DNA of 64,000 nucleotides from Owenia fusiformis (lineage: Eukaryota > Annelida > Polychaeta > Sabellida > Oweniidae): positions 29,226,425-29,290,424 of the forward strand of contig CAIIXF020000010.1 of assembly GCA_903813345.2 (NCBI GenBank), written 5' to 3'. This document shows positions 47,766 to 60,300 of this stretch, one piece after another. Under the pieces are notes generated by a model. It saw nothing but the letters and a program-made list of their open reading frames with translations. It made no database searches and was not told the origin of the DNA. Both the position numbers and the translations under genes were made by a program. The first letter of the stretch is position 1. Every line of letters begins with the position of its first letter.

Positions 47766-49640
47766 AAATAAAACAAGAACCCCATAGATAATATACACCT
47801 CTGTAGTAATGAATTGAGACCATCTTCCCCAAGGTCGATAGCTCAAAGCACTAAAAAGAGGCATCATAAAACCAAGGAGTTTCTGACTAGATACATTTTA
47901 AATAAATAGATATTTTATAAAGGAAACTTAGTTGACATGCATACTCATTTAGTGATTATAGCCTATCAATATTAAGAGATCTCTTATTGTACATATTATA
48001 AACTAAAGCTCCTAATGGTCTTTGGAGTGAAGTACAATTCATAATGGAGACAAAAAGAAGTGTAGAATTGGCTGATGTTACATCTAAATAAGGCAATTTC
48101 TGTTAACATTTTCATAAAAATCACATCTTAGATCATCATAATGGCTACATTCTAATAAGAAATGCTTTTCATGTTATGTTTATACATAAGTATCATTGAA
48201 CAATTTTGCTAGTTGTTTATAGCCAAACATGGGCATAGCTAGCTTTCAGTCAGGGGTGGGATCGCCATTTTTTGTTTTCAGTCAGGGGGATGCGATCGTG
48301 GCGTAAGTAAGATTTGTTTGGATATCTTTTTGAATTTTACAAAAATTGATACAACTCAAGTTCCTCCCCCCCGGCTACGCCTATGGCCAAACGACAAGGG
48401 ATCAGACAACTCACACTCTCTATAACACTCTGATAAACACGCATAAATCTCCCTTTCGCGGTTCGCTCTTTGAATCAGAACGTTCGCAAATATGTCTTGA
48501 AAAAGCACTCAAAAAGGACAAAATTTGATTGATCAATATTTTCCCACTATGCATTTCGCGTAGCTATTTGCGTGACTCGAAAGTTCTTAATCAAACCAAT
48601 TACGCAATTTTGTTTTTACACCCGCACGCTAAATAAAACAATGACACCATCGGAAGTATTCTTCTTTGTCATTGCTTTAATAGTCAGTATAAATAGTCAA
48701 TAAAAGATTGTACAATGAACAACAAAATTCGGAAACGAATACTGTAGATTTGCTTTCAGACCACTGAACAGATTGACCTAGATAATAGCGACGCGTCTTC
48801 TTTGGTCTACTGCTCAGTTGTTTGTGGGTTTTCAACTTACTTATATAATGTAATTTGAAGATGAATACTTTTATTCAGTTGTTGCATCGATGTTGCAGTT
48901 TGTAGTGCGGTAAGATTGGGATGAACGTATTGAAAGTCGAATGGAATTGTTTTTCCAATATGGCGACTAGTCAACTGATCACGTGACCTTCTCTTCCGGA
49001 ATATTTTCTTACTTTTCAATCATCGTTTTCACCACGCTATGAATCAATACAATGGAAAAATAGCTTTATTAAGATAATAAGAGATCAATCGTTTCTAATA
49101 ATTTTTTCTGTACTCTCATACGGGAATATGAACGAATATATCATTTGAAAAATAGGTGTGAAAATCCCCATGTTAAACCTATGAGGGAAAACAAGGAAGT
49201 ATAAATTTGTTCCTCTGCGAACTGCATCATGGGAAATATTTTGACCTTATAAGGAAATATTTTCGCGTCTCCTCTTTTGAAGAGGGAACAGCGATTTCGA
49301 GAATTAGGACAATTCATTACTTGCAATGGTGCCAAAATTGACATTAAAGGCACAAGCTCTATGATTAAAAATTGCGTAGGTTGTACATTAAGATGACTGA
49401 ATAAGAATTTGTTATGTAGAATACATTATTTTTGTAAAGATGTTCAAGTTGTCAACTCATGTAAGCTAGTCTATTTTTCTATCACACGGGTTGCAAATGC
49501 AAATGTTTTATGTTGAACCTTGATAACATATTGGTATCATGGTTACTTTCTGTAGGTCCATGGTATTCCTAAAGAATTATCCTTCACTGGGGATCCACTC
49601 GATTACGCTGGTTACCGAAACGGTTCGTTTTGGTAACAAA

Positions 49641-49661
49641 ATGTCGGAACATCGAATTAAG
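49641..49661 (+). CDS. Possible first coding exon of an unplaced plus-strand gene
   Basis: The ATG in AACAAAATGTCGG has A at -3. It encodes MSEHRIK and is followed at once by AAG|GTACGATTTTT, a fair donor. No downstream partner exon was identified, and a transposon begins 235 bp later. Speculative; it could be chance. Confidence 0.25.
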
Positions 49662-49891
49662 GTACGATTTTTCTTTTTTCCTTATTTCACACGTTGTAGG
49701 CAGAATTCCCATGACATTTTTAACACAAACGTGTATCAAATATTATGATATGCAAAGCAATTTAATGAGGTAAATCCTAACTTGGACGTGATTCAATTTG
49801 AATCGATTCAAAATTCGAAATCACATTCCCCATCCGGAAAAGTCCATGCCGTTCGTAAACAGACCGTAGAACGTTGTAGGTACGTTCATTC

Positions 49892-51151
49892 AGTTCCACG
49901 GTGCCCATGTCAAGCTGCGCGCCTTCTTAGGCGCGCAGTTTGTTTCGATCACAAACTGCGTGCCTAACAACATTGCATCATTTAAGTTGGAGTCTGTATT
50001 TTGAAGCGTAATTTAAAGACATTTATCCTGCATTGTTTTCTTGTTCAATGCGTTCATTCTGTGGCGAATATACGAATCTTGCAAATACTAGCAAAAACTA
50101 TGTCCAAATGAATCTAAGTTTTAAAACATAAGCAGATTAATGGCATTTTCGTCACTGATTTAACGGGAATTTATACGTAAATCGATCTAGCACTTTAAAC
50201 ATAAATGACAAATACTTTAGACTCGTTTTATATTTAATTCCTTACACATTTATCATGTATAATTCAAACAGAATATTTCGAGATAAAACAGATAATCGGG
50301 AGATTAAAAAGAAATAAACCACAAACTGCGCGCCTATTTTAGCCAGAAATTACAAACTGTGCGCATACACTATTAAAACTACATATTATCATTGTAATTT
50401 CTACAGAGGCACATGTAGCTTTGGAAATTTTGCTGTATCGTCAGATTTTATGAGATTTTCATATTGAAAGTCAAAATGTATAATAGAAATGACAATTAAG
50501 TTGGGAACGAAAAAACTTTTATTTTCAGATCACCATCTTGGTGGATGGACTCTCATAGTGGTTCAATTATGGGGTTCTACTATTAGACACATATGTGCCA
50601 TACATATGGCGCTTATGTTTTCTAATAATACAAAACAAGCTTGGATCTAGGCAAGCAGTTTGGAAATATTAGGCACGCAGTTTGGGAAATACATGTGAAT
50701 ATAGGCGCGCAGTTTGACAAATAAAATGTTTAAATCACGTTTATGGCGTATTATCGTTTTGAACACAAACTTTGCTGCTTTAATCAGATGGAGTGATCCT
50801 ATATATTATCGCATACACAGACACAATGGCTGAATAAACGGCAAATGACGATAAAAAGACATAGATATAACTTTACACTGTAAATTTTGAACACAGAAGT
50901 TACTTAAGACCCTTATATTGAGATAACTAGGTTTACATCGGGAAAAACATTGAGTACTATGAGTAAATTAAGTTCATCTCCACAGAATGGTACAATCTTT
51001 AGAACGAGACTAACCTTGTATTTTTCGTATTTTGGCTCTTTTTGGGAGTCGTGTCCTCCCCGTCTCCCATTTTGAAATATGCGCGCAGTTTGTCAGAGTT
51101 TCAAACTGCGTGCCTAGTAGGCACGCTGCTTGACATGGGCATCGTGAGTTC
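49892..51151. mobile_element. 1250-bp DNA transposon with RSS/Transib-like ends
   Basis: The element 49897-51146 has inverted ends CACGGTGCCCATGTCAAGC and CACGATGCCCATGTCAAGC. The inverted similarity extends about 45 bp through GCGCGCC/AGGCACGC motifs. A perfect 5-bp direct repeat AGTTC flanks it (49892-49896, 51147-51151). Internally a GGCGCGCAGTTTG motif recurs in both orientations (near 49933, 49955, 50322, 50680, 50704, 51080 and 51104). No transposase was found. CAC-starting heptamers plus 5-bp duplications are the signature of Transib and ProtoRAG elements; assignment is inferred. Confidence 0.75.
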
Positions 51152-51603
51152 GCACACAGTTTAAAACCGATTCTGCAACGTTTTGACCATCACCAGAAAA
51201 TTTTGAGCATGCTCTAAGTTCTGGGGACCTACTCGTTCTAGTAGTTTCATGAAGTTTGTAAACAGATCCCAAACGGTTCTTAGTGGGTTCTTAGTACGTC
51301 AAATCCGTTCGTGCACAGTTTAAGCCCGTTTTCGAGAACGTAGTGAGAACTAGTTTGGTGTGATAGTAGGGTTAGACATTGTTTTTGAACGTCAGATAGG
51401 CCAGTAGGGCGACACAAATCCATGACTCGAAATAAAAAAAAATAAGGCGTTTGACCATTTGCCCATTGACTCATAAGCTGAAACAGTAGCAACATTTAGA
51501 TATTACCTGTACATATAATTCAACTTACCATACATTTGAGAATATTTTCAACGAGTTTCTGAACATCTATAGCTTGATTGAAACTCCACGTACGAGTTGT
51601 GAG

Positions 51604-52099
51604 AATGGAGAGGTTAAGCAAATACGGTTTTTTAAAACGTATACGTAAACGCAAAGTACATTGAATCAACATAGGATTGTATCGCTTTAGTCTACTTCAG
51701 ATACCCGTTCAACTTCAAAGTTGCGTGTTTAGAACGGGAGATTTTAAAATTTCACGTTGCTATCAACGGGAATCATTATACTCATGTCTGTTGAATACTA
51801 TCCTTGCAATTTTGATTTCGATGCAGAGTATAATTCTTTCTGAAGAAGATGATGTATGTTACGCATGATTTAACTCCAATAATCTTACGAAACGAGCTCG
51901 TTTAAAATATGTATTATAAAACCAGCTATTGAACTTCATCAATGGGATACTATGTTATCATTACAAGCTATGGTGTAGTCTAAACAAACACTAGAGCTGA
52001 ACGGGTATTTATGTGTGAACTCTACATGTATTTGTATAGGGCCGATTGATACGTTTAAGTTGCGTTTTGGATTTTATACGGTAGCTTAACCTCTCCAAT
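51604..52099. mobile_element. 490-bp MITE (copy 1) with 3-bp target duplication
   Basis: The element 51607-52096 has ends GGAGAGGTTAAGC and inverse, flanked by AAT on both sides (51604-51606, 52097-52099). It is nearly identical, with the same length, to the copy at 57010-57499. No coding capacity; the frame at 51677-51868 is incidental. Confidence 0.9.
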
Positions 52100-52104
52100 G
52101 ATGT

Positions 52105-52165
52105 CACAGAGATCCGTGCTCGCGAACCACTTGTACATTGTGGTTTGCGAGCACAGATCTCTGTG
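52105..52165. ncRNA. Strong 26-bp hairpin with 9-nt loop
   Basis: The arms 52105-52130 and 52140-52165 pair with two mismatches around the loop TTGTACATT (arm core GTGCTCGCGAACCAC / inverse). The size is like a small pre-miRNA stem or a short foldback. It begins 9 bp outside the MITE end at 52096 and is not present beside the other MITE copy. Whether it is transcribed cannot be judged; shown as a structural candidate only. Confidence 0.35.
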
Positions 52166-52314
52166 CGTGAGTAGAGAAATAGTTCGGGAGCGAAGAAATA
52201 GTGGTGCGCGACTAAAGATTTCACGTTCGCGATGTGAGATCATTCAAGTTACGTATTTCGCGACGTCAGAACTGATGTTTGCGTTGATGGAAGTCTAAGA
52301 GTCCGTCCGTCCGT

Positions 52315-53155
52315 CCGGGCAATAACTCAAATACCGTTAGCCCGATTTTGTTTATATTCTGTACACATATACCCTATGGGGGTAGAAGTTCTGCTCGAAA
52401 GCCGATTTTCAAAATGGCCGCTCATTTAAAAATGGCGGCCATTTTAGTGCTGATTTTACAGTAATTTAGTTGCAATATGTAAAACTGTTATAGGAATATG
52501 TTTTAAATGTAAAAAAATTATCTAGGACATTAATAAAGCTAGAAATGTAGATATTAAAGAAGCACATGGCAGCGGCCTTTACTCTTTTTTTACGATTTTT
52601 GCTGTAACTTGAAAAGTAGTGGAGCGATTTTGTTCATATTTGGTATGTGAATACTATAAGCATGGCACACTGTCTAATAACACTTTTGGTAGAAGGCGGC
52701 CATTTTGAAAAATGGCCGCCATTTTAACGTATTTTACTATAATTCGAAAAGTAGTGTAGCGATTTTGTTCATATTTGGAATGTGAATACTATAAGCATGG
52801 TACACTGTCTAATGACACTTTTGGTAGAAGGCGGCCATTTTGAAAAAGAAGGCGGCCATTTTGAAAAATGGCCGCCATTTTAACGTATTTTACTATAATT
52901 CGAAAAGTAGTGTAGCGATTTTGTTCATATTTGGTTTGTGAATATTACAAGCATGGCACACTGTCTAATGACACTATTGGTAGAAGGTGGCCATTTTGAA
53001 AAATGGCCGCCATTTTAACGTATTTTACTATAACTCGAAAAGTAGTGGAGCGATTTTTTCATATTTGGTATGTGAATACTATAAGCATGGCACACTGTCT
53101 AATGACACTGTCTAATGATAGAAGGTGGCCATTTTGAAAAATGGCTGCCATTTGT
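52315..53155. repeat. Minisatellite, 135-bp unit with GGCGGCCATTTT hairpins
   Basis: Units are anchored by GAAAAGTAGTG at 52611, 52746, 52902 and 53037 (spacing 135, 156, 135). The 156-bp unit holds a duplicated block of about 21 bp, AAGGCGGCCATTTTGAAAAA. Each unit carries the inverted pair AAGGCGGCCATTTT / AAAATGGCCGCC. The array ends about 225 bp from the stop codon of the protease gene. Confidence 0.85.
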
Positions 53156-53306
53156 GCTATATACTTTGTTTGTAAATATGCCAGCCATGGCTGTTCGATG
53201 GGATTCGCTACGCTTTGGCGTTGCCGTTGTTCTGGTTTTATATAGTTACATAACTAACTATATAGTAAATATGTCCAGACTGTTTACTCACTTCCCGCCG
53301 CCACCA

Positions 53307-53312
53307 TTTATT
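53307..53312 (-). terminator. Candidate polyadenylation signal of the protease gene
   Basis: The minus strand reads AATAAA about 70 nt past the stop codon. It would place the mRNA end just before the GGCGGCC minisatellite. Inferred from position and motif only. Confidence 0.45.
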
Positions 53313-53380
53313 AAACACCGGGGTTGCACCTGTGGATGCTTGCCGTTTAATTTCATCATGCCGTATCGATTGATCATTGT

Positions 53381-54311
53381 CTAAGCAATGTTTTGTCCGC
53401 AGATATGACCAAGACAGGTAAAAACAACGTCTCCATTGGATCCAAATGTTGCATCTCGCAGAGCACCGGTTTGCTTTGTTTGAAGTTCACTCAAAGCGTT
53501 GTGAAGTTTAAAGGCATAGGCGTATTGGCCTTTGTCATCCTCGCCAATGCAATGAATCATGCCAATGGCAAAATACTTTTTCTGATCCTTGTAGAATACA
53601 ATGGAACCGCTGTCACCCTTATCTGCAAAGCAATTGTTGTCATTCTTTATCCTAATCATATCCCAAAGCGCAACGTCTATATTTTCTTTACCACCTTTAA
53701 GAGGGTATTTAACTATCTGATGATAGACCATTTCCTCCACCTCTCCAACTCGTCGTCCAGTGGCCGATCCTGTTTTTTCTACTTCGGAAATTTTGGTTGT
53801 TGGAATAGGAGTCAATTCGCAACAGCAGTCGTTTTTGTTTTCGTTCCCAGGTTTCTTGATTCTGTTTTGATTTGTTACCTTGAACACGGCAAGATCATAA
53901 TTAAGTACATATATATTTTTCGCTTCATCATAATCATAATAAATGTAAGCCTTTTCTTTATCCTCATCAGTGAATCCGATATCTTTCCACTCCTTTGTTG
54001 ATTCATCTTTCATTTCCACAATGCCATCTGTCCATTCTTTTAAAACATGACAACATGTAAGGCCATAGTACTCTTCTTGAAATCGCAGAAATCCCCCTAA
54101 TGTACCGGTTCCGGGATTGATTTTTATTTCTTTTCCTGCACAAACTGACACGATGGGTTTCTTTCCAGCAGATAGAAATATGAAGTCATGTTCTGGAAAG
54201 TCATTCCCTAGTTCCATTTTCAGTTCATTGAATGTTTTTTCACCATTCGTCTTCAGGTAGACTGAGAAGTTTGTATCCGTGATTCCAAGTCTAACACTCT
54301 CCACGCCATTT
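53381..54311 (-). CDS. Protease gene, terminal exon 5: beta-grasp-like segment plus trypsin-fold peptidase
   Basis: 931 nt, acceptor TGTAATTTTAG just above 54311, phase 2 in, stop TAG at 53383-53381. The frame has no Met near its head (it opens NGVESVRLG), consistent with an internal exon. The first ~50 residues (SVYLKTNGEKTFNELKMELG, FIFLSAGKKPI) look like a small ubiquitin-like fold. Then GTLGGFLRF and YYGLTCCHVL (His), NYDLAVFKV (Asp), and KGDSGSIVFYKDQKKYFAIG (Ser) mark a complete trypsin-like catalytic domain. The CCC tract (NDCCCEL) is unusual. The opposite-strand frame 53393-54001 is a shadow. Confidence 0.88.
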
Positions 54312-57300
54312 CTAAAATTACAGATGGGTGGGATTTTGAGTAAAAATGAATGAGTTCAATTTTTTATTATGGGGCAGGATCAGCAGAGTATTACAGATAC
54401 TTGTAATATTCTTTATTTGAATGGACGGATAGATGCTTAGACTCTACTATAGATTATATAGATGTCCATAGATGATGAAGACGGTTATGTAAGATAAAAG
54501 AGAATGGTAGATATCATAATGGCATATGATGTAAGATGATGATACGTGGTAATAGAGGATGAATGATAATAGATGAAGATAGATGACGACGGATCATGAT
54601 TCAGATTTTTGATTTTTAATCTGGAGTCTAATAATAATGCTGACAAAAATCAACTCTAAAAAGAAGACGAAAAGCAACAGTGTCCAGATTTGCATGAGTA
54701 GATATTGAATAATCCCGGTTGGATGAAGGTGAAAGGATCCGTTACCCCATGTACCTAAAGGTGCCCCCAAAGGTTTCATTGAATATAACATGGGAATAGT
54801 TACTTTTATAAATTATGAACACACCCAAAACAAAATTAGGTCATAGGGATTAAAACTAAGGTCATTCAGTGCATTTAAGTTTGACTATGCAAATCATTCT
54901 AAATATCATGTTAGGGGTATGTTAGTCTTCACTCATGACTATTTTAAGTATATTGACCATTCAATCAATCGATATATCAAAATATCATTAAGGTAGAACA
55001 CAAAGGGCAACATATTGAAAACACAAATCATAAAACAGCCCCTAAAATGTAACATATCTATGAATCTTAATCTTGAATCTCAGCAAAAGTATCACCTCAG
55101 TTGGTATGCAGTAGGTTTAACCTAGGACATTCAATTCAAGGACATTCAATTCAAGGACATATTACACATCATTATCAAAGGTAGGACACAAAGGGCAACA
55201 TATTGAGAACACAAAACCTAGGTATTCAACTCAAATATTAAAAATCTAGTTGTGACTTTCCAATATATGATATATTTATTTGGCATTTTCAAAGTATAAT
55301 TCAATTGAAGCTAAAGGTATAAAGTCAAATGGTTGCTTTTTAAAATTGAAAATGTGCATGTAGGAGAGTTTTTTCGTCAGTTTGAAACCCATTGTTTTGC
55401 TATCAAACAAGTAGAGGTATTTTAATCTATCCATTGTATTACATATAATTATTATGAAGTAAAATATTTTATTTGACTTAGGATGAGAACTATATTACAA
55501 GCAGTGTCCCTTTAATGGCTAAATGGATATTGATTCCATCCTTCAGCAATATATCATCTTTTTGGACAAGCATCAAAAATAAATTGACCTGTTTTTTTCT
55601 TTTGGTGAGAACTACCTTGCAAGCAGTGTCCCTTTAAACAGCTACATGGATATTGATTTAGTCCTTCAGCAATATATCATCTTCAGGGGTAGGCAATTGA
55701 ATGAAGAATCAAAAATCGATTGACCCATTAGTTGAGAACTATCTTACAAGCAGTGTCTCTTTAAATGGGTAAATGGATATTGATTCAGTCCCTCAGCAAT
55801 ATATTACATTCAGGGGCAGGGATGACTGATGAATCAAAAGTATATTGACCCTTTGATTCTTTGTTAAAAATAGTTTAGTGTTCATTAGGATGAGAACTGT
55901 CTTACAAGCATTGTCCCTTTAAATGGCTGAATGGATAATGACTCGGTCCCTCTGCAATATATCATCTACAGTGGCATGCATGAATGATCGATCAAAGATA
56001 GATTGGCCTATTCGTTTCTTTGGGTGAGAACTACCTTACAAGGAGTGTCCCTTTAATGGCTAGATGGATATATATTCAGTGTCTCTTCAACATATCATCT
56101 CAAGAGATAGACATGACTGATGAATCAAAAGAAGATTGGCCCATTTGATTCTTTGTTTAAAACATTTTAGTGTTCATTAGCATGAGAACTACCTTACAAA
56201 CAGTGCCCCTTTAATGACTAAATGGATATCAATTCAGTCCCTCTGCAGCGTATCCTCTTCAGAGGCATGCATGACTGATAAATCAAAAATAAATTGACCC
56301 ATTTGATACTTGTCTGATAGTTTGTTGCCTTGGAGTCTGGCAGATCCAATATGGCCTCCTTTTTGAAACTAAATTTTTGCTATACTTTTACATTGTATAT
56401 CTTCCGCAGCTAGGACTCTCTCTCATTTCATGTTTGAACTATGCAATAATGTCAATACTAAACAATAAAGGTGAAATCAGAGGGGGTCTGACCTGCGGAA
56501 GCACCTCAATCTGTCAGTGACTGTATAAGGTCATCCATTCTTAAAAACAAGAACACAATAGGGTGCCTTTCAAAACAATAGGATTACAAAGTATCTATGC
56601 ATGGTAGATCTGCTTAGTGAAGGTTATTATGCTCAGACACAATGTAGTTTTATACTGACAAGTCAATTTAAGTGTATCTACAAAAATCAAGATTTTATTC
56701 AAGGTTTTGTGAAAATATGTGAAAATTACTCATTTTAAGAGTCAGAATGACATGTGTTAAGAATCACTGTAAAAAAACAACTTTTTACCATATTCTAAAT
56801 ATTATTTTTGTGATTTGTTGAAAATATACTTCTTAAAAATTCATATTATATAAGAATAATCCTGGAATTCCAATTTACCCTTTTCAAAAAAATTGTAAGT
56901 CCTTATAGGTACACTTATGGGTACGGATCCTTTAGATTAAAGCCTCTCAAAGGCAGTAAAAAAATACCTGGCATATTAATGTCAACAAGCACGTTTAAGA
57001 AGTAGTAGTGGAGAGGTTAAGCAAATACAGTTTTTCAAAACGTATACGTAAACGCAAAGTACATTGAATCAACATGTGATTGTATCGCTTTAGTCTACTC
57101 CAGATACCCGTTCAACTTCAAAGTTGCGTGTTTAGAACGGGAGATTTTAAATTTCACGTTGCTATCAACGGGAATCATTATACTCAGTTCTGTTGAATAC
57201 TGTCCTTGCAATTTTGATTTCGATGCAGAGTATAATTCTTTCTGAAGAAGATGATGTATGTTACGCATGATTTAACTCCAATAATCTTACGAAACGAGCT

Positions 57301-60300
57301 CGTTTAAAATATGTAAATAGAAAACTAGCTATTGAACTTCATCAATGGCATAATATGTAATCATTACAAGCTATGGTGTAGTCTAAACAAACACTAGAGC
57401 TGAACGGCTATTTATGTGTGAACTCTACATGTATTTGTATAGGGGCGATGGATACGTTTTAGTTGCGTTTTGGATTTTATACGGTAGCTTAACCTCTCCA
57501 GTAACATACCGTAACAACATATCCAACTGTTCATCTTTTCCAAGGTTGCAAATTCCTTTAGGCGTCTTTGCTTTACAACGTTCACATGGCGTTTTACACT
57601 TCCCATTTTTGGCTTTGGGTTGTTTACTTGTTTCCGTTTCTATTTTCTTGTTCCTAAAATCATTTTTCTTTCCTATACAAACATACTGGACGACTAGGTT
57701 TAAAACTGGATAAAAGAATAAATTAGGCCCTTTCAAGCCCTCATATAAAGTTAAAACCACTTTGACTTACTAGTATACAGTAGTCTCACCTTTTTTATGG
57801 TTTATGCTATCAAAATATGATATGTAATTTTTTTGTTCGAAAAATTGAGAATTTATTTATAACTAAATTTAAGAGGTCGCACATATCTTTTAATTAGCAA
57901 TATTTCACACCAATGCATAGCATTCATCCTCACATGATTGTTGCCGAAAATTAGGAAAAATTGGTTGATAAATAAAGGAGAAATGATATCATTCACGCAT
58001 TAAAGTGGTTCAGAGAAAATCCATTTCAAAATTTTAGTACTCATAGAAACCAATGGTATATTTATATTTCTTTTTTCTTTTCAACCTAGTAAGTAGTTAG
58101 TACCTCACAGTACCATGGGAGGAAAGAATAGACATATCCCACCAAGTTAAGTACAACAAATACCAAGATCTAATCCACGAAGCCAAGAAGAAAGGAAAGC
58201 AAGCAAGACTATACCCTGTAGAAGTAGGATGCAGGGGCTTCCCAGCTTTGTCTCTACGCTCATTGTTCAAAGACATTGGGATACATTCTGGCCAACTCAG
58301 ACGAGCAATGAGAGAAATTGGAGCAGTTTCAGAATGGTGCTCCAGGTGGCTTTGGATACAAATACGTTACAAATGAACCAACCAATAAAACTATTAACCA
58401 ATGTAGAAGTTTTTCATCATTCTTCAACCAACCACCAAATAAAATGTCCCATATCTTCAGTCTCTGGAATGGGAGTGTTGGTACCATCAAAGATCTTAAA
58501 CCAGCCAGACGTTAGTCATAATAATATAAGCCGTAGAGAAAAACCTTTTGCCACCAGATTGATGTCACGATGATCACTTAGGTTGCAATTCTCTTTATTA
58601 AATAATAACATTGAAGCGGCACATTAGATATGACCCTTTAATATTGAAACAGTGTCTTTTGTTTAATTTTGGCAATGATGTTAAAAATATAATTGTATTT
58701 TACACTGTTTGTTGGAATATTTGATATTCAAAAAATTCTACTTTTATTTGAAAAATGGCGGGAAATTTCAATATTTGAGAAATACAAACTTTTTTCTATT
58801 GAAAGGATAGGCATCGATATGGTGAACTGAATTTAACAATGTTTTTCTCTTAGACCAATTATTGAAAACATTCTGTAAAAAACACGGTCCTTTATGTAAT
58901 GTTGACTGATTGGCAACAATTTAATGCAAAAATGATTTTTATGTATTTTATATAACTGTTTTTGTTAACATTTTTTGTTTTTTTGGTGCAATTGTTTCTT
59001 GTTCCTTTCTACCAATTCTTGAGAATGAAATAAAATGTCTTTCCGAACATCGTTGGAACAAAATAACATATACAACATTTGCTTAGACCTCTCAATATTA
59101 CAGTTAAACAAAGGACATTTTTGTTGATTTTACAAAAAGTAAGCAAAAACTTAAAACAAAAACCCTCAAAATAGATAAAAATATAAGATAAACATTTTAT
59201 TTCATTAACAGGATGCTTTTTTAAAAAATCAACCAAATTTTCCTTTATACAATTACAATATTGAGGGATATGTAGTTTTGTTCCAATGAGGTTCGGATAT
59301 ATTTTTCATTTCATTCCGAACATATGATACCAATAACAAAAGAAGTGTCTGATTTGTTTTCTAAAACAATATAGAGAAAGGGATATAGGCCTATATATTT
59401 CAAATCATAATGTTACCATCCAAAAGATGATCATTAAATTGACGATGTGTAACATTTTCAGAATGGTTTAAGAGAAACGCGTGTTCAAAGAGACCACCAT
59501 ATCGATACCACTCCTTTGACGTAGTCCAGTTTTAAAGTGCCAAAGACGAACAATCCAGATAAAATGCAAACGAAAAAGTTATGCAACATATGTGGGTGGC
59601 ATTTTTTGTGTGTCACCCTGTATTAGGTTGTAATAATTATCTATCGACCAGTGACTCACTTGAGTGAAGTATTCTCATGTTGACCCTTTACCCATCCATC
59701 TCTGTTGTTATGTTCAGGAGCATCACTTGCTACTTTTCTATTGTCTTCTTTGTCTGCATCATCTGATGCACCCTTCAACCAAACTGGATAAGCGACAGGT
59801 TGTACAGATGTCGATGCAATATGTCGATCCTTGTGACTAAAATATAATGAAATGATCCGGATTAAACGAGCGAAGGCTGTAATAGAGTTACTGCTTTGTT
59901 ATGTTAATTCGACTAAATGACCTAGGTTCATTTTGACTTCAAATCCTTACAGTTTAGTAGAAAGGAACGCTTCCCATGCACCCGAATGATATTAATTTTT
60001 AATTACAATTGTTTCATCGACAGGATGTCTACTAAAATAATCTTGATGTTCATATTGCCATTTCACCTCCAATGGTGCCCGTTATTGATATATGATATAT
60101 AAATATTTGATATTCAAAAAATTCAACTTTTATTTGAAAAAAGGCGGGAAATTCGAATATTTGACAAATACAAACTTTTTCTATTGAAATTTGACGTAGT
60201 CCAGTTTTAATGTGCCAAAGACGAACAATCCAGATAAAATGCAAACGAAAAAGTTATGCAACATATGTGGGTGGCATTTTTTGTGTGTCACCCTGTATTA

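Larger units (their letters stand above)
44026..49640. other. Intergenic interval
   Basis: No credible coding sequence. It holds an ACACATTATATA-rich minisatellite (46555-46830), the TATTGCACTAAATG array (47225-47765), and a short inverted element at about 48229-48389 whose left end CATGGGCATAGCTAGC resembles the inverse of its right end GGCTACGCCTATGG. A CACGTGACC-containing, less AT-rich stretch with an AATATGGCGAC motif lies at about 48950-49000 and could be promoter-like. Confidence 0.5.

Noticed and set aside
53393-54001. 202-residue open frame on the plus strand
   Set aside because: Antisense shadow of the protease exon; composition is Phe/Ile-rich and lacks domain features, whereas the minus frame has a complete catalytic triad.
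57414-57713. 99-residue plus frame across the MITE end
   Set aside because: Begins inside the MITE and runs antisense to the Cys/Lys-rich exon 4, which has matching splice phases.
58229-58573. 114-residue plus frame starting with Met
   Set aside because: Out of frame with the recognisable LINE reverse-transcriptase tail at 58110-58376; the real similarity is in the other frame.
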